Shown in pieces: positions 16,158-25,471 of a stretch of 64,000 bases of DNA. The DNA lies in NCBI RefSeq assembly GCF_019891175.1, contig NZ_CP072600.1:5332001-5396000 (forward strand), in the 5' to 3' direction. The stretch is from Leptothermofonsia sichuanensis E412 (lineage in GTDB: Bacteria > Cyanobacteriota > Cyanobacteriia > Leptolyngbyales > Leptolyngbyaceae). The stretch's first letter is position 1. The number at the start of each line of letters is the position of its first letter. The notes under the pieces were generated by a model, which made no database searches, was not told the origin of the DNA, and saw only the letters and a program-made list of their open reading frames with translations. The translations under genes and the position numbers were made by a program.

Positions 16158-17690
16158 TTACTCCTCTCCTTCGTTCCCTCTCCCCCTCTCCACATGCCCG
16201 CCAGCCATCAGTAAACCAACATGCTCCAGCGTGGTAGTTCTGACATCCAGCATTGCAATAAATTGCCCTTCGTACATCACCGCGATGCGATCGCCCATCG
16301 CCATTACCTCTTCCAGTTCCGTTGAGATGTAAAGAATGGCGGCTCCCCGCGCTCGTTCTGCCAGCAGGGCTTTTTGCACATACTCCGTTGCCCCCACGTC
16401 CAGACCACGGGTGGGTTGCATGGCAATAATCAAACCTGGCTCGCCAGATAACTCCCGTGCCAGTACGACTTTCTGCTGGTTGCCACCGGACAGTTGGTTC
16501 ACCCGCAGTTTGCCACTGGTTGCCCGAATGTCAAATAACTGGATGGCATGGGCAGCGTTGGCAGCAATTGCAGCGGGACGCAACAACCAGCGACGGCAGA
16601 AGGGCAGAAACTTGAACGCTTTGAGAATCAGATTGCGGGCAATGGTAAAGCGCATCACCAGCCCCATCTTTTGCCGATCCTCCGGAATATAACCCAGTTT
16701 CAGATGTTTGACCCGTTGTTGGGGGGACCAGTCCGTAATCGTTTGTCCATTTAACTGGATAGTCCCGGAGGTGACTGGACGCAGACCCGCGATCGCATCT
16801 GCCAGTTCCCGTTGCCCGTTACCATCGACTCCGGCGATCGCCAGAATTTCCCCCGCCCTCAGTTGAAACGTCACTCCCCGCAGGGCAGGCAGGTTGCGAT
16901 TGTCCCTCACCTGCAAGCGCTGTACATCCAGAACTACCTCCCCTGGCGTTTGCGCGGGTTTATCCACCTGCAACAGCACATCCCGCCCCACCATCAGCCG
17001 TGCCAGTTCATGCCGGGTCGTGGTTTGAGTTGTCGTCGTTGCCACCACCCGCCCCCGCCGCAATACAGTCACCCGATCGCACAGGCTCAACACTTCCTCC
17101 AGCTTGTGACTGATGAAGATAATCGTGTGTCCACGATTGGCTAACTGGCGCAGAATTCTAAAAAAATTCTCGACTTCCAGCGGAGTCAGCACCGCCGTTG
17201 GCTCATCTAAAATCAACAACCGTGCCTGCCGATAAAGCGCCTTCAAGATCTCTACCCGCTGCTGGCTACCCACGGGCAAATCTCCAACCCGGGCAAATGG
17301 GTCAACCATCAAACCATAGGTTTCAGCCATTCTGGCAATCTCACGGGCTTTCTGAGACAGTTTCAGATGCAGAGATGACTCGACGCCCAGAACAATGTTT
17401 TCAGTAACGGTAAGCTGGGGCACCAGCATAAAATGCTGGTGGATCATGCCAATCCCCTGCCGAATTGCGGCACCGGCAGAGGTGATCTGCACAGGTTTGC
17501 CCTCTAAGTAAATTTGTCCTGCATCCGGCGCATAAAGCCCCGAAAGGATATTCATCAGGGTGGTCTTGCCTGCTCCGTTTTCTCCCAGCAATGCATGAAT
17601 GGAACCAGACTCAACCGCCAGATTGATGCCATCGTTGGCTACAAACGCACCAAACCGTTTGGTAATTTCCTCAAGGCGAAGATAGGTCAT
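16158..17690 (-). CDS. Double-domain ABC ATPase, sugar/nucleoside type
   Basis: The 510-residue protein contains two fused nucleotide-binding domains, as in RbsA/MglA and YufO. The N-terminal half has LLGENGAGKTTLMNILSG (Walker A), a variant signature VGSQQRVEILKAL and LLILDEPTAVLTPLE (Walker B). The C-terminal half has a degenerate Walker A region (IAGVDGNGQRELADAIAG), LSGGNQQKVVLAREL and the family-typical LIIAMQPTRGLDVGA. It energises uptake of sugars or nucleosides through two permeases and a Bmp/PBP1-type binding protein. None of these is encoded next to it, so they must be elsewhere or beyond reach. The reading of nucleoside-type over sugar-type rests on the AMQPTRGLD variant and is moderate. 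Confidence 0.85.
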   Translation of the reverse strand: MTYLRLEEITKRFGAFVANDGINLAVESGSIHALLGENGAGKTTLMNILSGLYAPDAGQIYLEGKPVQITSAGAAIRQGIGMIHQHFMLVPQLTVTENIVLGVESSLHLKLSQKAREIARMAETYGLMVDPFARVGDLPVGSQQRVEILKALYRQARLLILDEPTAVLTPLEVENFFRILRQLANRGHTIIFISHKLEEVLSLCDRVTVLRRGRVVATTTTQTTTRHELARLMVGRDVLLQVDKPAQTPGEVVLDVQRLQVRDNRNLPALRGVTFQLRAGEILAIAGVDGNGQRELADAIAGLRPVTSGTIQLNGQTITDWSPQQRVKHLKLGYIPEDRQKMGLVMRFTIARNLILKAFKFLPFCRRWLLRPAAIAANAAHAIQLFDIRATSGKLRVNQLSGGNQQKVVLARELSGEPGLIIAMQPTRGLDVGATEYVQKALLAERARGAAILYISTELEEVMAMGDRIAVMYEGQFIAMLDVRTTTLEHVGLLMAGGHVERGRGNEGEE

Positions 17691-17704
17691 AGGAGAGAGA
17701 AAAG

Positions 17705-17785
17705 GGCGCTGCTAAATAGCAGTATGAATTGGGACGACGTTTCAATTCATACTCGCTCTAATTCATACCCAGATTCAACAACACC
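17705..17785. repeat. G-family repeat, about 81 bp
   Basis: GGCGCTGCTAAATAGC at one end and AGATTCAACAACACC at the other form imperfect terminal inverted repeats. An inner inverted repeat is made of GTATGAATT and AATTCATAC. It lies just upstream of the ABC ATPase start and is nearly identical in its core to 25472-25552. Confidence 0.75.
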
Positions 17786-17863
17786 GAGAAAAGAGAATAC
17801 CTGAGCATACCTCCTAACCTGCCACAGGTGAGGCAGGGGGCAGAAGCAGGTTAGCATAGAGCT

Positions 17864-18748
17864 ATGCCAACCATCGACATTTTGGGTGTTCCGCATGTCT
17901 ATGACCTGACGGAGCCAACCTCCTCAACCGATGTTTTAGTCTTCGTCCACGGCTGGCTTCTGAGCCGTTGCTACTGGCAACCTTTGATTGAACGGTTGTC
18001 AGGCGATTATCAATGCCTGGCTTACGACCTGCGGGGCTTTGGTGGCTCCCAACTGGTTTCAACCCCAGAGTCTGCCCATTCTGCCTGCCAACATTACAGT
18101 TTGTCTGCCTATGCCGCTGATCTGGTACTGATGCTCAAACAACTGGGGATTCGGCAGGCGTGGTTGATTGGGCATTCCCTGGGGGGCAGTATTGCCCTGT
18201 GGGCCGCAGACCAATCGCCTGAGATGGTGAAAGGGGTGATTTGTCTGAATGCAGGTGGAGGAATTTATCTCAAGGAAGAGTTTGAGCGGTTTCGGGCAGC
18301 CGGGCAGCAGTTGGTTAGATGGCGACCCCGCTGGTTACCCTACGTGCCCCTGTTAGATTTGCTATTTACGCGGGTCAGCGTGGCACGGGCGATCGCCCGC
18401 CGCTGGGGCAGGCAACGGCTGATTGATTTTGTCACTGCCCACCCTGAAGCCGCTCTGGGAGCACTGTTAGACTCCACTACCGAAGTCGAAGTCCACCGCC
18501 TGCCCCAGATTGTGGTCCGCCTGCAACAACCTGTTTACTTCATTGCCGGAGCCAACGATCCAATCATGGAACCTAGGTATGTGCGTCATCTGGCCAGTTT
18601 TCATTCCCTATTTCAGGAGCATGGAGCCAACGTTGTAGAAATTCCCAACTGTGGTCACATGGCAATGGTAGAACAGCCTGATCTGGTCACTGAAAAAATT
18701 CGGGTCATCCTTGCCGGGCAGGGCTGTGACGAGGCTATTGCCGAATAG
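17864..18748 (+). CDS. Alpha/beta hydrolase
   Basis: A 294-residue serine hydrolase fold. It shows the oxyanion block VFVHGWLLSRCYW, the nucleophile elbow LIGHSLGGSIALW (Ser near 107), the acid in YFIAGANDPIMEP and the catalytic His in NCGHMAMVEQPD. AYDLRGFGGS is also typical. No signal peptide is seen, so it is probably cytoplasmic. The family covers esterases, haloperoxidase-like and C-C bond hydrolases, and the sequence alone does not identify the substrate. It stands alone between a G-family repeat and the small secreted protein gene. Confidence 0.88.
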   Translation: MPTIDILGVPHVYDLTEPTSSTDVLVFVHGWLLSRCYWQPLIERLSGDYQCLAYDLRGFGGSQLVSTPESAHSACQHYSLSAYAADLVLMLKQLGIRQAWLIGHSLGGSIALWAADQSPEMVKGVICLNAGGGIYLKEEFERFRAAGQQLVRWRPRWLPYVPLLDLLFTRVSVARAIARRWGRQRLIDFVTAHPEAALGALLDSTTEVEVHRLPQIVVRLQQPVYFIAGANDPIMEPRYVRHLASFHSLFQEHGANVVEIPNCGHMAMVEQPDLVTEKIRVILAGQGCDEAIAE

Positions 18749-18833
18749 CTGGATGAACTGAAAGCCTCCAATTCTTCCCGATACCCTGCCCCCTGTTCCC
18801 TGTCTCTTGCGATAAAAATTTCAGGAGAATCCT

Positions 18834-19232
18834 ATGAAAATCTCTCCATTCAAGGCTTTTTGTCTAACTGTTTTGTTTCTCATGGTTGCGACTCTATGGA
18901 AGGCAGATCCAGCATTCAGCCACCCCTTGCCTGAACATCTGTTTCAGAACGCAGTGATTGTGGCTGAAACGCCTGTAGCTCTTCCTGAACCAACGGGTGC
19001 TCCCGCTTCAGAGCAGCCAGGGGTTTCAGAGCAGCCAGTGACTGATACAGAGTCCAGTGCTCCCCTGGACCAGCAAGAAGAACCCTCCCGGCTGTCCCAA
19101 CCCGTACCCGGTAACCAGCCCACTACAGTCAAGCAAGAGCAACAACCTGCTGCTGGGGAGCGATCGCAACCCTCAAAGCCCTCCAACACCGATACCTTTG
19201 GTGCATTCGACCGGGCTTTGTACGGATCCTAA
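18834..19232 (+). CDS. Small secreted Pro/Gln/Ser-rich protein
   Basis: A 132-residue protein with a signal peptide (KAFCLTVLFLMVATLWKADP, probable cleavage after AFSH). A long disordered segment rich in Pro, Ser, Glu and Gln follows, including two close repeats of SEQPGVSEQPVT type. AGGAG lies 6 bases before the ATG. No domain is recognised. It may be an exported linker or wall-associated protein. It could be cotranscribed with the alpha/beta hydrolase 86 bases upstream. Confidence 0.6.
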   Translation: MKISPFKAFCLTVLFLMVATLWKADPAFSHPLPEHLFQNAVIVAETPVALPEPTGAPASEQPGVSEQPVTDTESSAPLDQQEEPSRLSQPVPGNQPTTVKQEQQPAAGERSQPSKPSNTDTFGAFDRALYGS

Positions 19233-19338
19233 ATCTGGAAGATTGAATCAACCAAAACCCTCAGAACTTTACCACAGAGACCCCAGAGAAATCGCTCTGT
19301 GTTCTCCGTGCCTCTGTGGTTTTTCAACATTGGAAAAT
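19233..19338 (-). repeat. A-family repeat, inverted copy
   Basis: ACCACAGAGACCCCAGAGAA and GTTCTCCGTGCCTCTGTGGT form the stem. The upstream GAATCAACCAAAACCCTCAG corresponds to the complement of the conserved A-family tail, so this copy lies in the opposite orientation to 4516. Confidence 0.65.
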
Positions 19339-19339
19339 C

Positions 19340-19446
19340 TAGTGGTCTGTCAAATTAAATTTGACGGGTAACTGAATACTGAAAGGCTGATTGAAGTTAA
19401 ATTTTGAGGGTCTGCGACCCGTCAAAATTTTCCTGACGGAACACTA
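19340..19446. repeat. T-family MITE, 107 bp
   Basis: Same length as, and almost the same sequence as, the copy at 9243-9349, with TA at both ends and the same imperfect terminal inverted repeats. It sits directly between an A-family and a B-family element. Confidence 0.85.
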
Positions 19447-19566
19447 GTTCAGATTGCCAAAAATAACCTGCCAGTTTTGGTTTCAACCACAAAGACACAA
19501 AGCCCACGAAGAAACTTTGTGTCCCTTTGTGCCTTTGTGGTGAAAAACTTCTGCTGCAATGCACCA
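19447..19566. repeat. B-family repeat, uninterrupted copy
   Basis: Begins GTTCAGATTGCCAAAAATAA, then CAACCACAAAGACACAAAG, a loop CCCACGAAGAAAC, the complementary CCTTTGTGCCTTTGTGGTG and AACTTCTGCTGCAATGCACC. This is the cleanest uninterrupted B copy in forward orientation and serves as the empty-site reference for the S insertion at 25321. Confidence 0.75.
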
Positions 19567-19577
19567 GAGGATTGTCT

Positions 19578-19655
19578 GGACAAAGAAATCGCTCTGTGTT
19601 CTCCGTGCCTCTGTGGTGCAAATTTCAGACTATAAAATCCTCATTTCTCAAAGGA
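19578..19655 (-). repeat. A-family repeat, partial inverted copy
   Basis: GAAATCGCTCTGTGTTCTCC, then GTGCCTCTGTGGTGCAAATT, and TATAAAATCCTCATTTCTCA match the complement of the left half of the A unit (AGGATTTATATCCTGAAATT). It abuts the 3' end of the multicopper oxidase gene. Confidence 0.6.
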
Positions 19656-19657
19656 TT

Positions 19658-21526
19658 TCATCCTTCAGGGCAACTATTGGGTAATGCTTCAAAACAACGG
19701 CAGGGGAGACAGTCTTCTACCAGCAGAGGAGGTTCTCTGGATCCCAGGGGTTCAGCCGGAAGGGGACGGGCTGGATCCGATAGGGGATCCGGTCCACCAC
19801 TGCCGACTTCAAACTGATTCATCATGTCATGGTCTTCATGCACCAGGTTATGGCAGTGCATCATGTATTTGCCCCGGTGGGGGCCAAACCGGGCAACCAC
19901 CTGAACCCGTTCCGCATCTTTCAGTAAGACGACATCCTTCCAGCCTCTCTCATAGGGGAGGGGTTCCCGGCCATTGCGATTAAGGATCTGAAAGTCGATC
20001 AGATGAATGTGAACTGGATGGGTCCAACCGCCGGTATTAATCAGGTTCCAGACTTCAATCGCACATTGTCCTGGAACACCATCAACCCGCGATGGACTCC
20101 AGGTTTGACCATTGATGGTCCAGTCGCGTCCCCGTCCAAACCGGAACGTCCGGGTCTGGGTTTTGCGTCTTTCCATGGCTTGCTTATTGGTCAGTTTGCC
20201 CAGTCTGGCCGGAATATAGGAGGGGTCACTGACGCTGCCATCCTCCAGATCAAACCGCATCAGCGCCTCGGAATGGGTTCCCAGATTGCCAGAAAACACC
20301 AGGTTTCTGAGGTACAGGTGTTTGACCTCCGGGCGGATTTTTGAGAAGTCGATCACAATCCCATAGCGTTCGGCAACGCCAATCTGGAGTGGCTGGTAAG
20401 GAGCCGTCAGGGGTTCAGGTTTTGCCAGCAATCCCGCATCAGTGCCAATGACAATAATCTGGGGAGGAGCACCATCGGTGGTAAGACCATTCCCCGTCAG
20501 CCGGATGGCATCTCCACTCAAAACCAGTTGGTAGGTGCGGGAAGGGGAAGCGTTCAACAGCCGGAAGTAGTACTTTCGCCGCTTGACCTTGAAGTAGGGA
20601 AAGGGAACACCATTGACCATGATCACATCGGCATAAACTCCCCGCCGATCGCGATCGCTAAACACCAGTCGCCATTCATCGCTGACAGCGGAAGAGGGGG
20701 CAAAGGATTTATCTTGAATAATCAGGGGCACCTCAAACTCCCCACTGGGCAGGCAACCAAAGTCATCTGGGTTGCAAAAATCTTCCCTGCCATATTCCAC
20801 AATGTACATACCAGCCAGTCCCATATAGACATTGCGCGAGGTTTTGTGGACGGCATGGTCATGGTACCAGAGCGTAGAGGCACGGTTGTTGGGATAGTAA
20901 TAGTCTTTGTAGTGCTCCGGGGGAATCAAATCTTCTGCATAGCCATCGTACTGGGGCAGGGATGCCATGCCATGCAAATGAACGGATGTACAGATGGGCT
21001 GATTGGCGGCATCATTTCCCAGTTTGTTAATGAAGCGGATGCAAGATGCCCGCCCCTTGGGTTGCCGGATCAGGGGTCCCAGGCACCAGGGTTGGGTCGT
21101 CTGGGTCCCGGTTCCCTGATAGATCCAAAAGTTGGCTTTGATGGGGGGCTGTCCATCTCTGGCAGGCAGAATTTCGAGGGTCTGCTTCCGCATCGTGATT
21201 TCGTAATAGTCAAACGCCAGATCAACCGATGCTTCGGCACAAACGGAGGGGGGATTGGCGATCGCGCACTGGGCGATCGCACGGTCGTCAAAGGTTTTAC
21301 GGGTAACGGATTGGCTGAGGGAAGGTTTGAGGACTTCGAGGCGATGAAGTGGCTGTTGAAATAGCTCAACTCTGGGACTGAACTGAGGTGATGGAGTGGT
21401 GGTCATTTCCTCCCGTTTACAATCAGCCAGGGCATCTGCCTTAGCCTCTCCACTACCTATTGGTGACAGAATGACCCCACTACCAGCCAAACCAAGCTTC
21501 AGAACCTTACGGCGGGTAATTTTCAT
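19658..21526 (-). CDS. Secreted multicopper oxidase (bilirubin oxidase/CotA-like)
   Basis: The 622-residue protein begins with a twin-arginine signal (ITRRKVLKLGLAGSGVIL), so it is exported folded. All four copper-ligand blocks are present: TSVHLHGMASLPQ, TLWYHDHAVHKT, the HPVHIHLIDFQI block and MMHCHNLVHEDHDMM, the last carrying the type 1 copper Cys. This makes it a three-domain laccase-like enzyme that couples oxidation of phenols, metals or tetrapyrroles to reduction of O2 to water. Arrangement and spacing resemble CotA/bilirubin oxidase more than CueO, as no Met-rich insert is seen. The start at 21526 is chosen because GGAG lies 6 bases upstream; the ATG at 21532 overlaps that site. Monocistronic. 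Confidence 0.92.
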   Translation of the reverse strand: MKITRRKVLKLGLAGSGVILSPIGSGEAKADALADCKREEMTTTPSPQFSPRVELFQQPLHRLEVLKPSLSQSVTRKTFDDRAIAQCAIANPPSVCAEASVDLAFDYYEITMRKQTLEILPARDGQPPIKANFWIYQGTGTQTTQPWCLGPLIRQPKGRASCIRFINKLGNDAANQPICTSVHLHGMASLPQYDGYAEDLIPPEHYKDYYYPNNRASTLWYHDHAVHKTSRNVYMGLAGMYIVEYGREDFCNPDDFGCLPSGEFEVPLIIQDKSFAPSSAVSDEWRLVFSDRDRRGVYADVIMVNGVPFPYFKVKRRKYYFRLLNASPSRTYQLVLSGDAIRLTGNGLTTDGAPPQIIVIGTDAGLLAKPEPLTAPYQPLQIGVAERYGIVIDFSKIRPEVKHLYLRNLVFSGNLGTHSEALMRFDLEDGSVSDPSYIPARLGKLTNKQAMERRKTQTRTFRFGRGRDWTINGQTWSPSRVDGVPGQCAIEVWNLINTGGWTHPVHIHLIDFQILNRNGREPLPYERGWKDVVLLKDAERVQVVARFGPHRGKYMMHCHNLVHEDHDMMNQFEVGSGGPDPLSDPARPLPAEPLGSREPPLLVEDCLPCRCFEALPNSCPEG

Positions 21527-21938
21527 AGCCATCTCCAGTCGAACTTCGACAAGCGGTCAAACTTAATTTAGCTCGACTGAAAATATCGACCGGCTGAATA
21601 TATCCAGAAGTTTATGTTTCGAGTTAAAAGTTGATATTACAGCCTATGGGCTGTGTGCCGAAATGCTCCAGGAAAGCTATCAAAAAATTCCATTACGCTA
21701 TAAAGTCACTCCGGTGGAAGAATGAGAGGGAACTCAACAAGCGCAATGAAGCTTTTGTTGCCTTAACGCAGGCAAAAATTTGGTGTGTGGTTACAGGAGT
21801 CGAAAGCCCAATTTTTGACGAGCTAAGGACTGCTCAAAATCAATATCCAGTGTTCCCTTTCCAGCCTTTAACCAGAGGACAATTAAACGAATCAATAATG
21901 AAGAAGAAATGAAGAAGAGGAAGAAGACTAGGGTTTGA
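21527..21938. other. Intergenic stretch with a doubtful 80-90 residue open frame
   Basis: An open frame on the plus strand at 21631-21912 (ATG at 21646) encodes a basic, unrecognised peptide ending FQPLTRGQLNESIMKKK. No ribosome binding site is visible and the composition gives no family, so I do not call it a gene. It could be a fragment of a lost gene. The 5' leader of the multicopper oxidase gene also lies here. Confidence 0.4.
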
Positions 21939-22763
21939 CTAAATCCCTGACCCATCCAAAAATTCTTCAATAATTTTGTCTCGAATCCGACAGCTTGTGG
22001 AGTGGGTGACGGCGGAGGTTTCCCTCTGGGGTTGATCCAGGGAAGATGCAGCAGGCAGGGTAGTCACCGGAGAAACCGCTGAGGTCTTTGCGATCGCTGA
22101 AACCATAGCGAGGGACTGATCCAGCGATTGCTTTGCCTGGATAACCTGCAATTGCTGCTCCAGAGCCTCAATCCGATCAACCAGGGCGCGAATGACCTGA
22201 GCCTCAGAGTCAGGTAAACGCCCGTGTTCCAGGGGATCAACCCGTTCGCCAGAGCGGTAAACAATGCGTCCAGGCACGCCCACAACAGTACAATCGGCTG
22301 GCACATCCCGCAATACAACAGAACCTGCCCCAATTCGGACATTATCTCCAATATTAAGATTGCCCAGTACCTTTGCTCCGGCTCCAACAACCACGTTATC
22401 ACCCAGGGTTGGATGGCGTTTGCCACTTTCCTTTCCTGTCCCGCCTAAAGTGACCCCCTGATAAATCAGGACATAGTCACCAACAATTGCCGTTTCCCCA
22501 ATGACTACCCCCATCCCGTGATCGATGAAAACTCCCTGCCCGATTTGAGCACCAGGGTGGATCTCAATCCCTGTGATAAAACGAGCGACATGGGAAATCA
22601 GTCGGGGGATGAAAGGAATGTGCAGGCTGTATAACCAGTGGGCAAACCGATGAAACAGGAGTGCCTGCAAACCGGGATAGCAGAACAAAACTTCCAGCCA
22701 GTTGCGGGCAGCCGGGTCGCGCTCAAAGATGATACGAAAATCAGCCACAAGAGTAGAAAGCAC
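21939..22763 (-). CDS. cysE: Serine O-acetyltransferase
   Basis: Catalyses serine plus acetyl-CoA to O-acetylserine, the first committed step of cysteine synthesis; the cysK product encoded at 53776 uses the product. The N-terminal helical part carries [20 protein letters not shown]. The left-handed beta-helix of hexapeptide repeats follows with [20 protein letters not shown] (catalytic His), [20 protein letters not shown] and [20 protein letters not shown]. The last 70 residues are a coiled, Ser/Thr-rich extension beyond the usual short tail. The start is a GTG with GGGGA upstream. It is a single gene, not next to cysK. Confidence 0.93.
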   Translation of the reverse strand: MLSTLVADFRIIFERDPAARNWLEVLFCYPGLQALLFHRFAHWLYSLHIPFIPRLISHVARFITGIEIHPGAQIGQGVFIDHGMGVVIGETAIVGDYVLIYQGVTLGGTGKESGKRHPTLGDNVVVGAGAKVLGNLNIGDNVRIGAGSVVLRDVPADCTVVGVPGRIVYRSGERVDPLEHGRLPDSEAQVIRALVDRIEALEQQLQVIQAKQSLDQSLAMVSAIAKTSAVSPVTTLPAASSLDQPQRETSAVTHSTSCRIRDKIIEEFLDGSGI

Positions 22764-23032
22764 GAGAATTCCCCAGAGAGTTCACTTTTTTAATCTTAAC
22801 GTTTGAGTGCCACTCCAGAGCGAGAGACCACCCAGCGTCAGAGAAAGAGGGGAGAAAGGGAAAGAGGGGAGAAAGGAGAAATGGGGGCTGGTGTTTTCAC
22901 GCCTCACTCAGATTAAAAATTTTGTCAGAATATAAGCGTCATAACCTCTATGGGGTTGTTTGTTGAACGATAAATTGTATACTTTCGTAAAGATAAGGAA
23001 AAATACTTATTTGAAAGGATGAGGTTGTAAGC

Positions 23033-24511
23033 ATGTACATCGTGCAAATTGCTTCTGAGTGTGCCCCCGTCATCAAAGCTGGAGGCTTGGGAGACGTGGT
23101 TTATGGACTCAGTCGCGAGCTGGAGACCCGTGGTCACTGTGTTGAGATCATCCTCCCGATGTATGACTGTATGCGCTATGACCACATCTGGGGTTTGCAT
23201 GATGCCTATCGCGATCTGTGGGTGCCCTGGTATGACGGTAAAGTCCATTGCTCTGTTTATTGCGGTTGGGTGCATGGACGGTTGTGCTTCTTCATCCAAC
23301 CCCATTCCAGCGATAATTTTTTCAACCGGGGGCACTATTACGGCGCTAAAGATGATGACATGCGGTTTGCATTCTTCAGTAAAGCCGCTATGGAATTTTT
23401 GCTGGTCAGCAACAAGCGTCCTGATGTGATTCATTGCCATGACTGGCAAACAGGTCTGGTACCCGTCTTGCTATACGAAATTTATAAATGGCACGGTATG
23501 TGGAATCAGCGCGTACTGTATACCATTCACAACTTCAAGCATCAGGGCATTACAGGCATGGAGACTCTGCGAGCAACGGGATTGAACAACGCCGCTTACT
23601 ATTTCGACTATGAACGTCTGCGGGATAACTTTAATCCCTTTGCCCTCAACCTGATGAAGGGAGGCATTGTTTATGCTAACCACGTTAATACAGTTTCGCC
23701 CCACCATGCCTGGGAGGCACATCATGGCAACGAGGGCTATGGTCTGGGGCACACGCTGCACATGAAACAATACAAGTTCAGCGGTATTTTGAATGGAATT
23801 GATTGGGAGATCTGGAACCCAGAAGTCGATCGCTACATTCCTGTCAAGTACAGCAAGGAAACCCTGGAAGACAAGGCTAAGAATAAAAAAGCACTGCGGG
23901 ACCGGCTGCTGTTACGGGATGACCCGGAAAAGCCCATCGTTTGCTACATTGGGCGTCTGGACGATCAAAAGGGGGTCCATCTGGTTCACCATGCTATTTA
24001 CTATGCCCTGCACCGGGAAGCCCAATTTGTTCTGTTAGGTTCTGCAACTGAAGCGGCAATCAACTCCTGGTTCTGGCATGAAAAGCACTTCCTGAACGAT
24101 AACCCGGATGTGCATCTGGAGCTGGGCTTTAACGAAGAGCTGTCCCATCTGATCTATGCTGGAGCTGACATGATCGTGGTACCCAGTAACTTTGAGCCTT
24201 GTGGCTTGACTCAAATGATTAGCTTAAAGTATGGTACAGTGCCAATTGTGCGGGGTGTCGGGGGGCTGTTAGATACAGTCTTTGATCGGGACTATGACGA
24301 AAACCATCCACCGGAAGAGCGAAATGGGTATGTCTTCTACCAGACCGATCATCCGGCACTGGAGTCAGCGATGGATCGGGCGATCGGGTTATGGAAGTAT
24401 TACCCGGAAGAATTTGAAAAGCTGGTGCTTCAGGGAATGAACTATAACTATTCCTGGGCAAATCCTGGTACGGATTACGAAAATGTATACGAATACATTC
24501 GGCACAAGTAG
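23033..24511 (+). CDS. glgA: Glycogen synthase (GlgA2 type)
   Basis: Transfers glucose from ADP-glucose to growing alpha-1,4-glucan chains (GT5 family). The 492-residue length fits. The N-terminal block IVQIASECAPVIKAGGLGDV contains the KxGGLGD ADP-glucose site. The C-terminal half has CYIGRLDDQKGVHLV and VPSNFEPCGLTQMISLKYGT (catalytic Glu and substrate loop). The N-terminal wording and the YDCMRYDHIWGLHDAYRDLW segment match the second cyanobacterial isoform (GlgA2) rather than GlgA1; that isoform call is from memory of the family. The leader has an AGGATGAGG stretch. It is not next to glgC or glgB. The GH57 protein gene at 34604 is the only other glucan-type gene in the window. Confidence 0.93.
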   Translation: MYIVQIASECAPVIKAGGLGDVVYGLSRELETRGHCVEIILPMYDCMRYDHIWGLHDAYRDLWVPWYDGKVHCSVYCGWVHGRLCFFIQPHSSDNFFNRGHYYGAKDDDMRFAFFSKAAMEFLLVSNKRPDVIHCHDWQTGLVPVLLYEIYKWHGMWNQRVLYTIHNFKHQGITGMETLRATGLNNAAYYFDYERLRDNFNPFALNLMKGGIVYANHVNTVSPHHAWEAHHGNEGYGLGHTLHMKQYKFSGILNGIDWEIWNPEVDRYIPVKYSKETLEDKAKNKKALRDRLLLRDDPEKPIVCYIGRLDDQKGVHLVHHAIYYALHREAQFVLLGSATEAAINSWFWHEKHFLNDNPDVHLELGFNEELSHLIYAGADMIVVPSNFEPCGLTQMISLKYGTVPIVRGVGGLLDTVFDRDYDENHPPEERNGYVFYQTDHPALESAMDRAIGLWKYYPEEFEKLVLQGMNYNYSWANPGTDYENVYEYIRHK

Positions 24512-24513
24512 GG

Positions 24514-24560
24514 GCTTGCTGAATATCAATAGAAATTGAACCGCTTTCATACATACAACC
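24514..24560. repeat. G-family repeat fragment
   Basis: CTTGCTGAATATCAATAG followed by AAATTGAACCGCTTTCATAC resembles the left half of the G family, immediately after the glgA stop codon. It is too short and divergent to be sure. Confidence 0.35.
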
Positions 24561-24660
24561 TTCAATTCATTTAGTCCCTCAAGCCAGATTCCGATTAAGA
24601 TCTCACACAGAAACTTGTTTTCTAATCGGCACCCCATTGATGAAAGGAAAGACGTAAGGC

Positions 24661-25257
24661 ATGGCAGAAGAAACAACTCCCAACGGACCTGGTGAAAAGG
24701 CTCCCAGTTCTGCTGAACCCGGAACCCCCGATGTATCGGCAGAGACTCCGGCAACCAGTGAAAAGCCAGCCAAAAAACCTGCGGCTAAAAGATCTCCTAA
24801 GGCAACTGAACCAGGAGATGTCACAGCGGAAGATAAACCAGTTCCCAAAGCTGCCAGGAAAGAGAAGCCCCCTGCTGTTGAAGATAAACCCTTTGCCGAT
24901 TTCATTCAACAAGACTATTTGCCAGCTTTAAAGGAGGGTCTGGCAAAGCAAGGCATTCAAGATGTCGATCTTTCATTTGAAAAGAAAAAAATATCTGTTC
25001 ACGGCTTTATTGATGCGCCGGAGTGCTGGCAGGTGATCGGGCAGTGGGGCAGCAGCCGAAAGCAGCCCAGACAGTTTAACATTTACTTTCTTAAGGAAGA
25101 CATTCAAGGGGCGAAAGCCTTTTCCTATGCTGAAAGTGGTGGTCAGCCAAGCACCCTGGAGTCATTCTTGATTGATGAACGCAAGGTTACTCTTCCTCTA
25201 CTGGTGTTTGGTGCGCTGCAACGCCTGAATGCTCAGAAATGGCTGGTGCGAAATTAG
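24661..25257 (+). CDS. DUF2996 family protein
   Basis: A 198-residue protein with a disordered first third rich in Pro, Ala, Lys and Glu (EKPAKKPAAKRSPKATEPG). A compact conserved domain follows from about residue 75: DKPFADFIQQDYLPALKEGL, CWQVIGQWGSSRKQPRQFNI and LNAQKWLVRN at the end. This matches the DUF2996 family of cyanobacteria and chloroplasts, for which I know no established activity. AAGG precedes the ATG. It lies 149 bases after glgA in the same direction, so cotranscription is possible but not shown. Confidence 0.8.
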   Translation: MAEETTPNGPGEKAPSSAEPGTPDVSAETPATSEKPAKKPAAKRSPKATEPGDVTAEDKPVPKAARKEKPPAVEDKPFADFIQQDYLPALKEGLAKQGIQDVDLSFEKKKISVHGFIDAPECWQVIGQWGSSRKQPRQFNIYFLKEDIQGAKAFSYAESGGQPSTLESFLIDERKVTLPLLVFGALQRLNAQKWLVRN

Positions 25258-25432
25258 TGCAGGTTGCCGAAAATAACCTGCCAGTTTTAGTTTGAACCAC
25301 AAAGACACAAAGCGCACTAACAGCCTATCTGAAAAGCCCCAACTGTTAAAGCCCAGACCCAGACTGAGGAACTTTTCGGACAGGCTTTAAGAAACTTTGT
25401 GGTCCTTTGTGCCTTTGTGGTTATTTCTAAAG
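25256..25432. repeat. B-family repeat interrupted by an S-family element
   Basis: The B unit starts GTGCAGGTTGCCGAAAATAA and has its left arm CCACAAAGACACAAAGC at about 25297-25313. The right arm CCTTTGTGCCTTTGTGGTT ends near 25421. Between them, 25321-25390 is an S-family element (CAGCCTATCTGAAAAGCCCC to TTTTCGGACAGGCTTTAA). The flanks CACTAA and GAAACTTTG join to give the loop of the uninterrupted B copy at 19447, so S was inserted into B. Confidence 0.8.
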
Positions 25433-25471
25433 GTATTCAATTCTCGCTTCTAAAGGGGATCGCCATACACT

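Noticed and set aside
20528-21364. Plus-strand open frame of 278 residues opposite the multicopper oxidase
   Set aside because: It is antisense to conserved copper-site coding sequence. No ribosome binding site or domain is seen.
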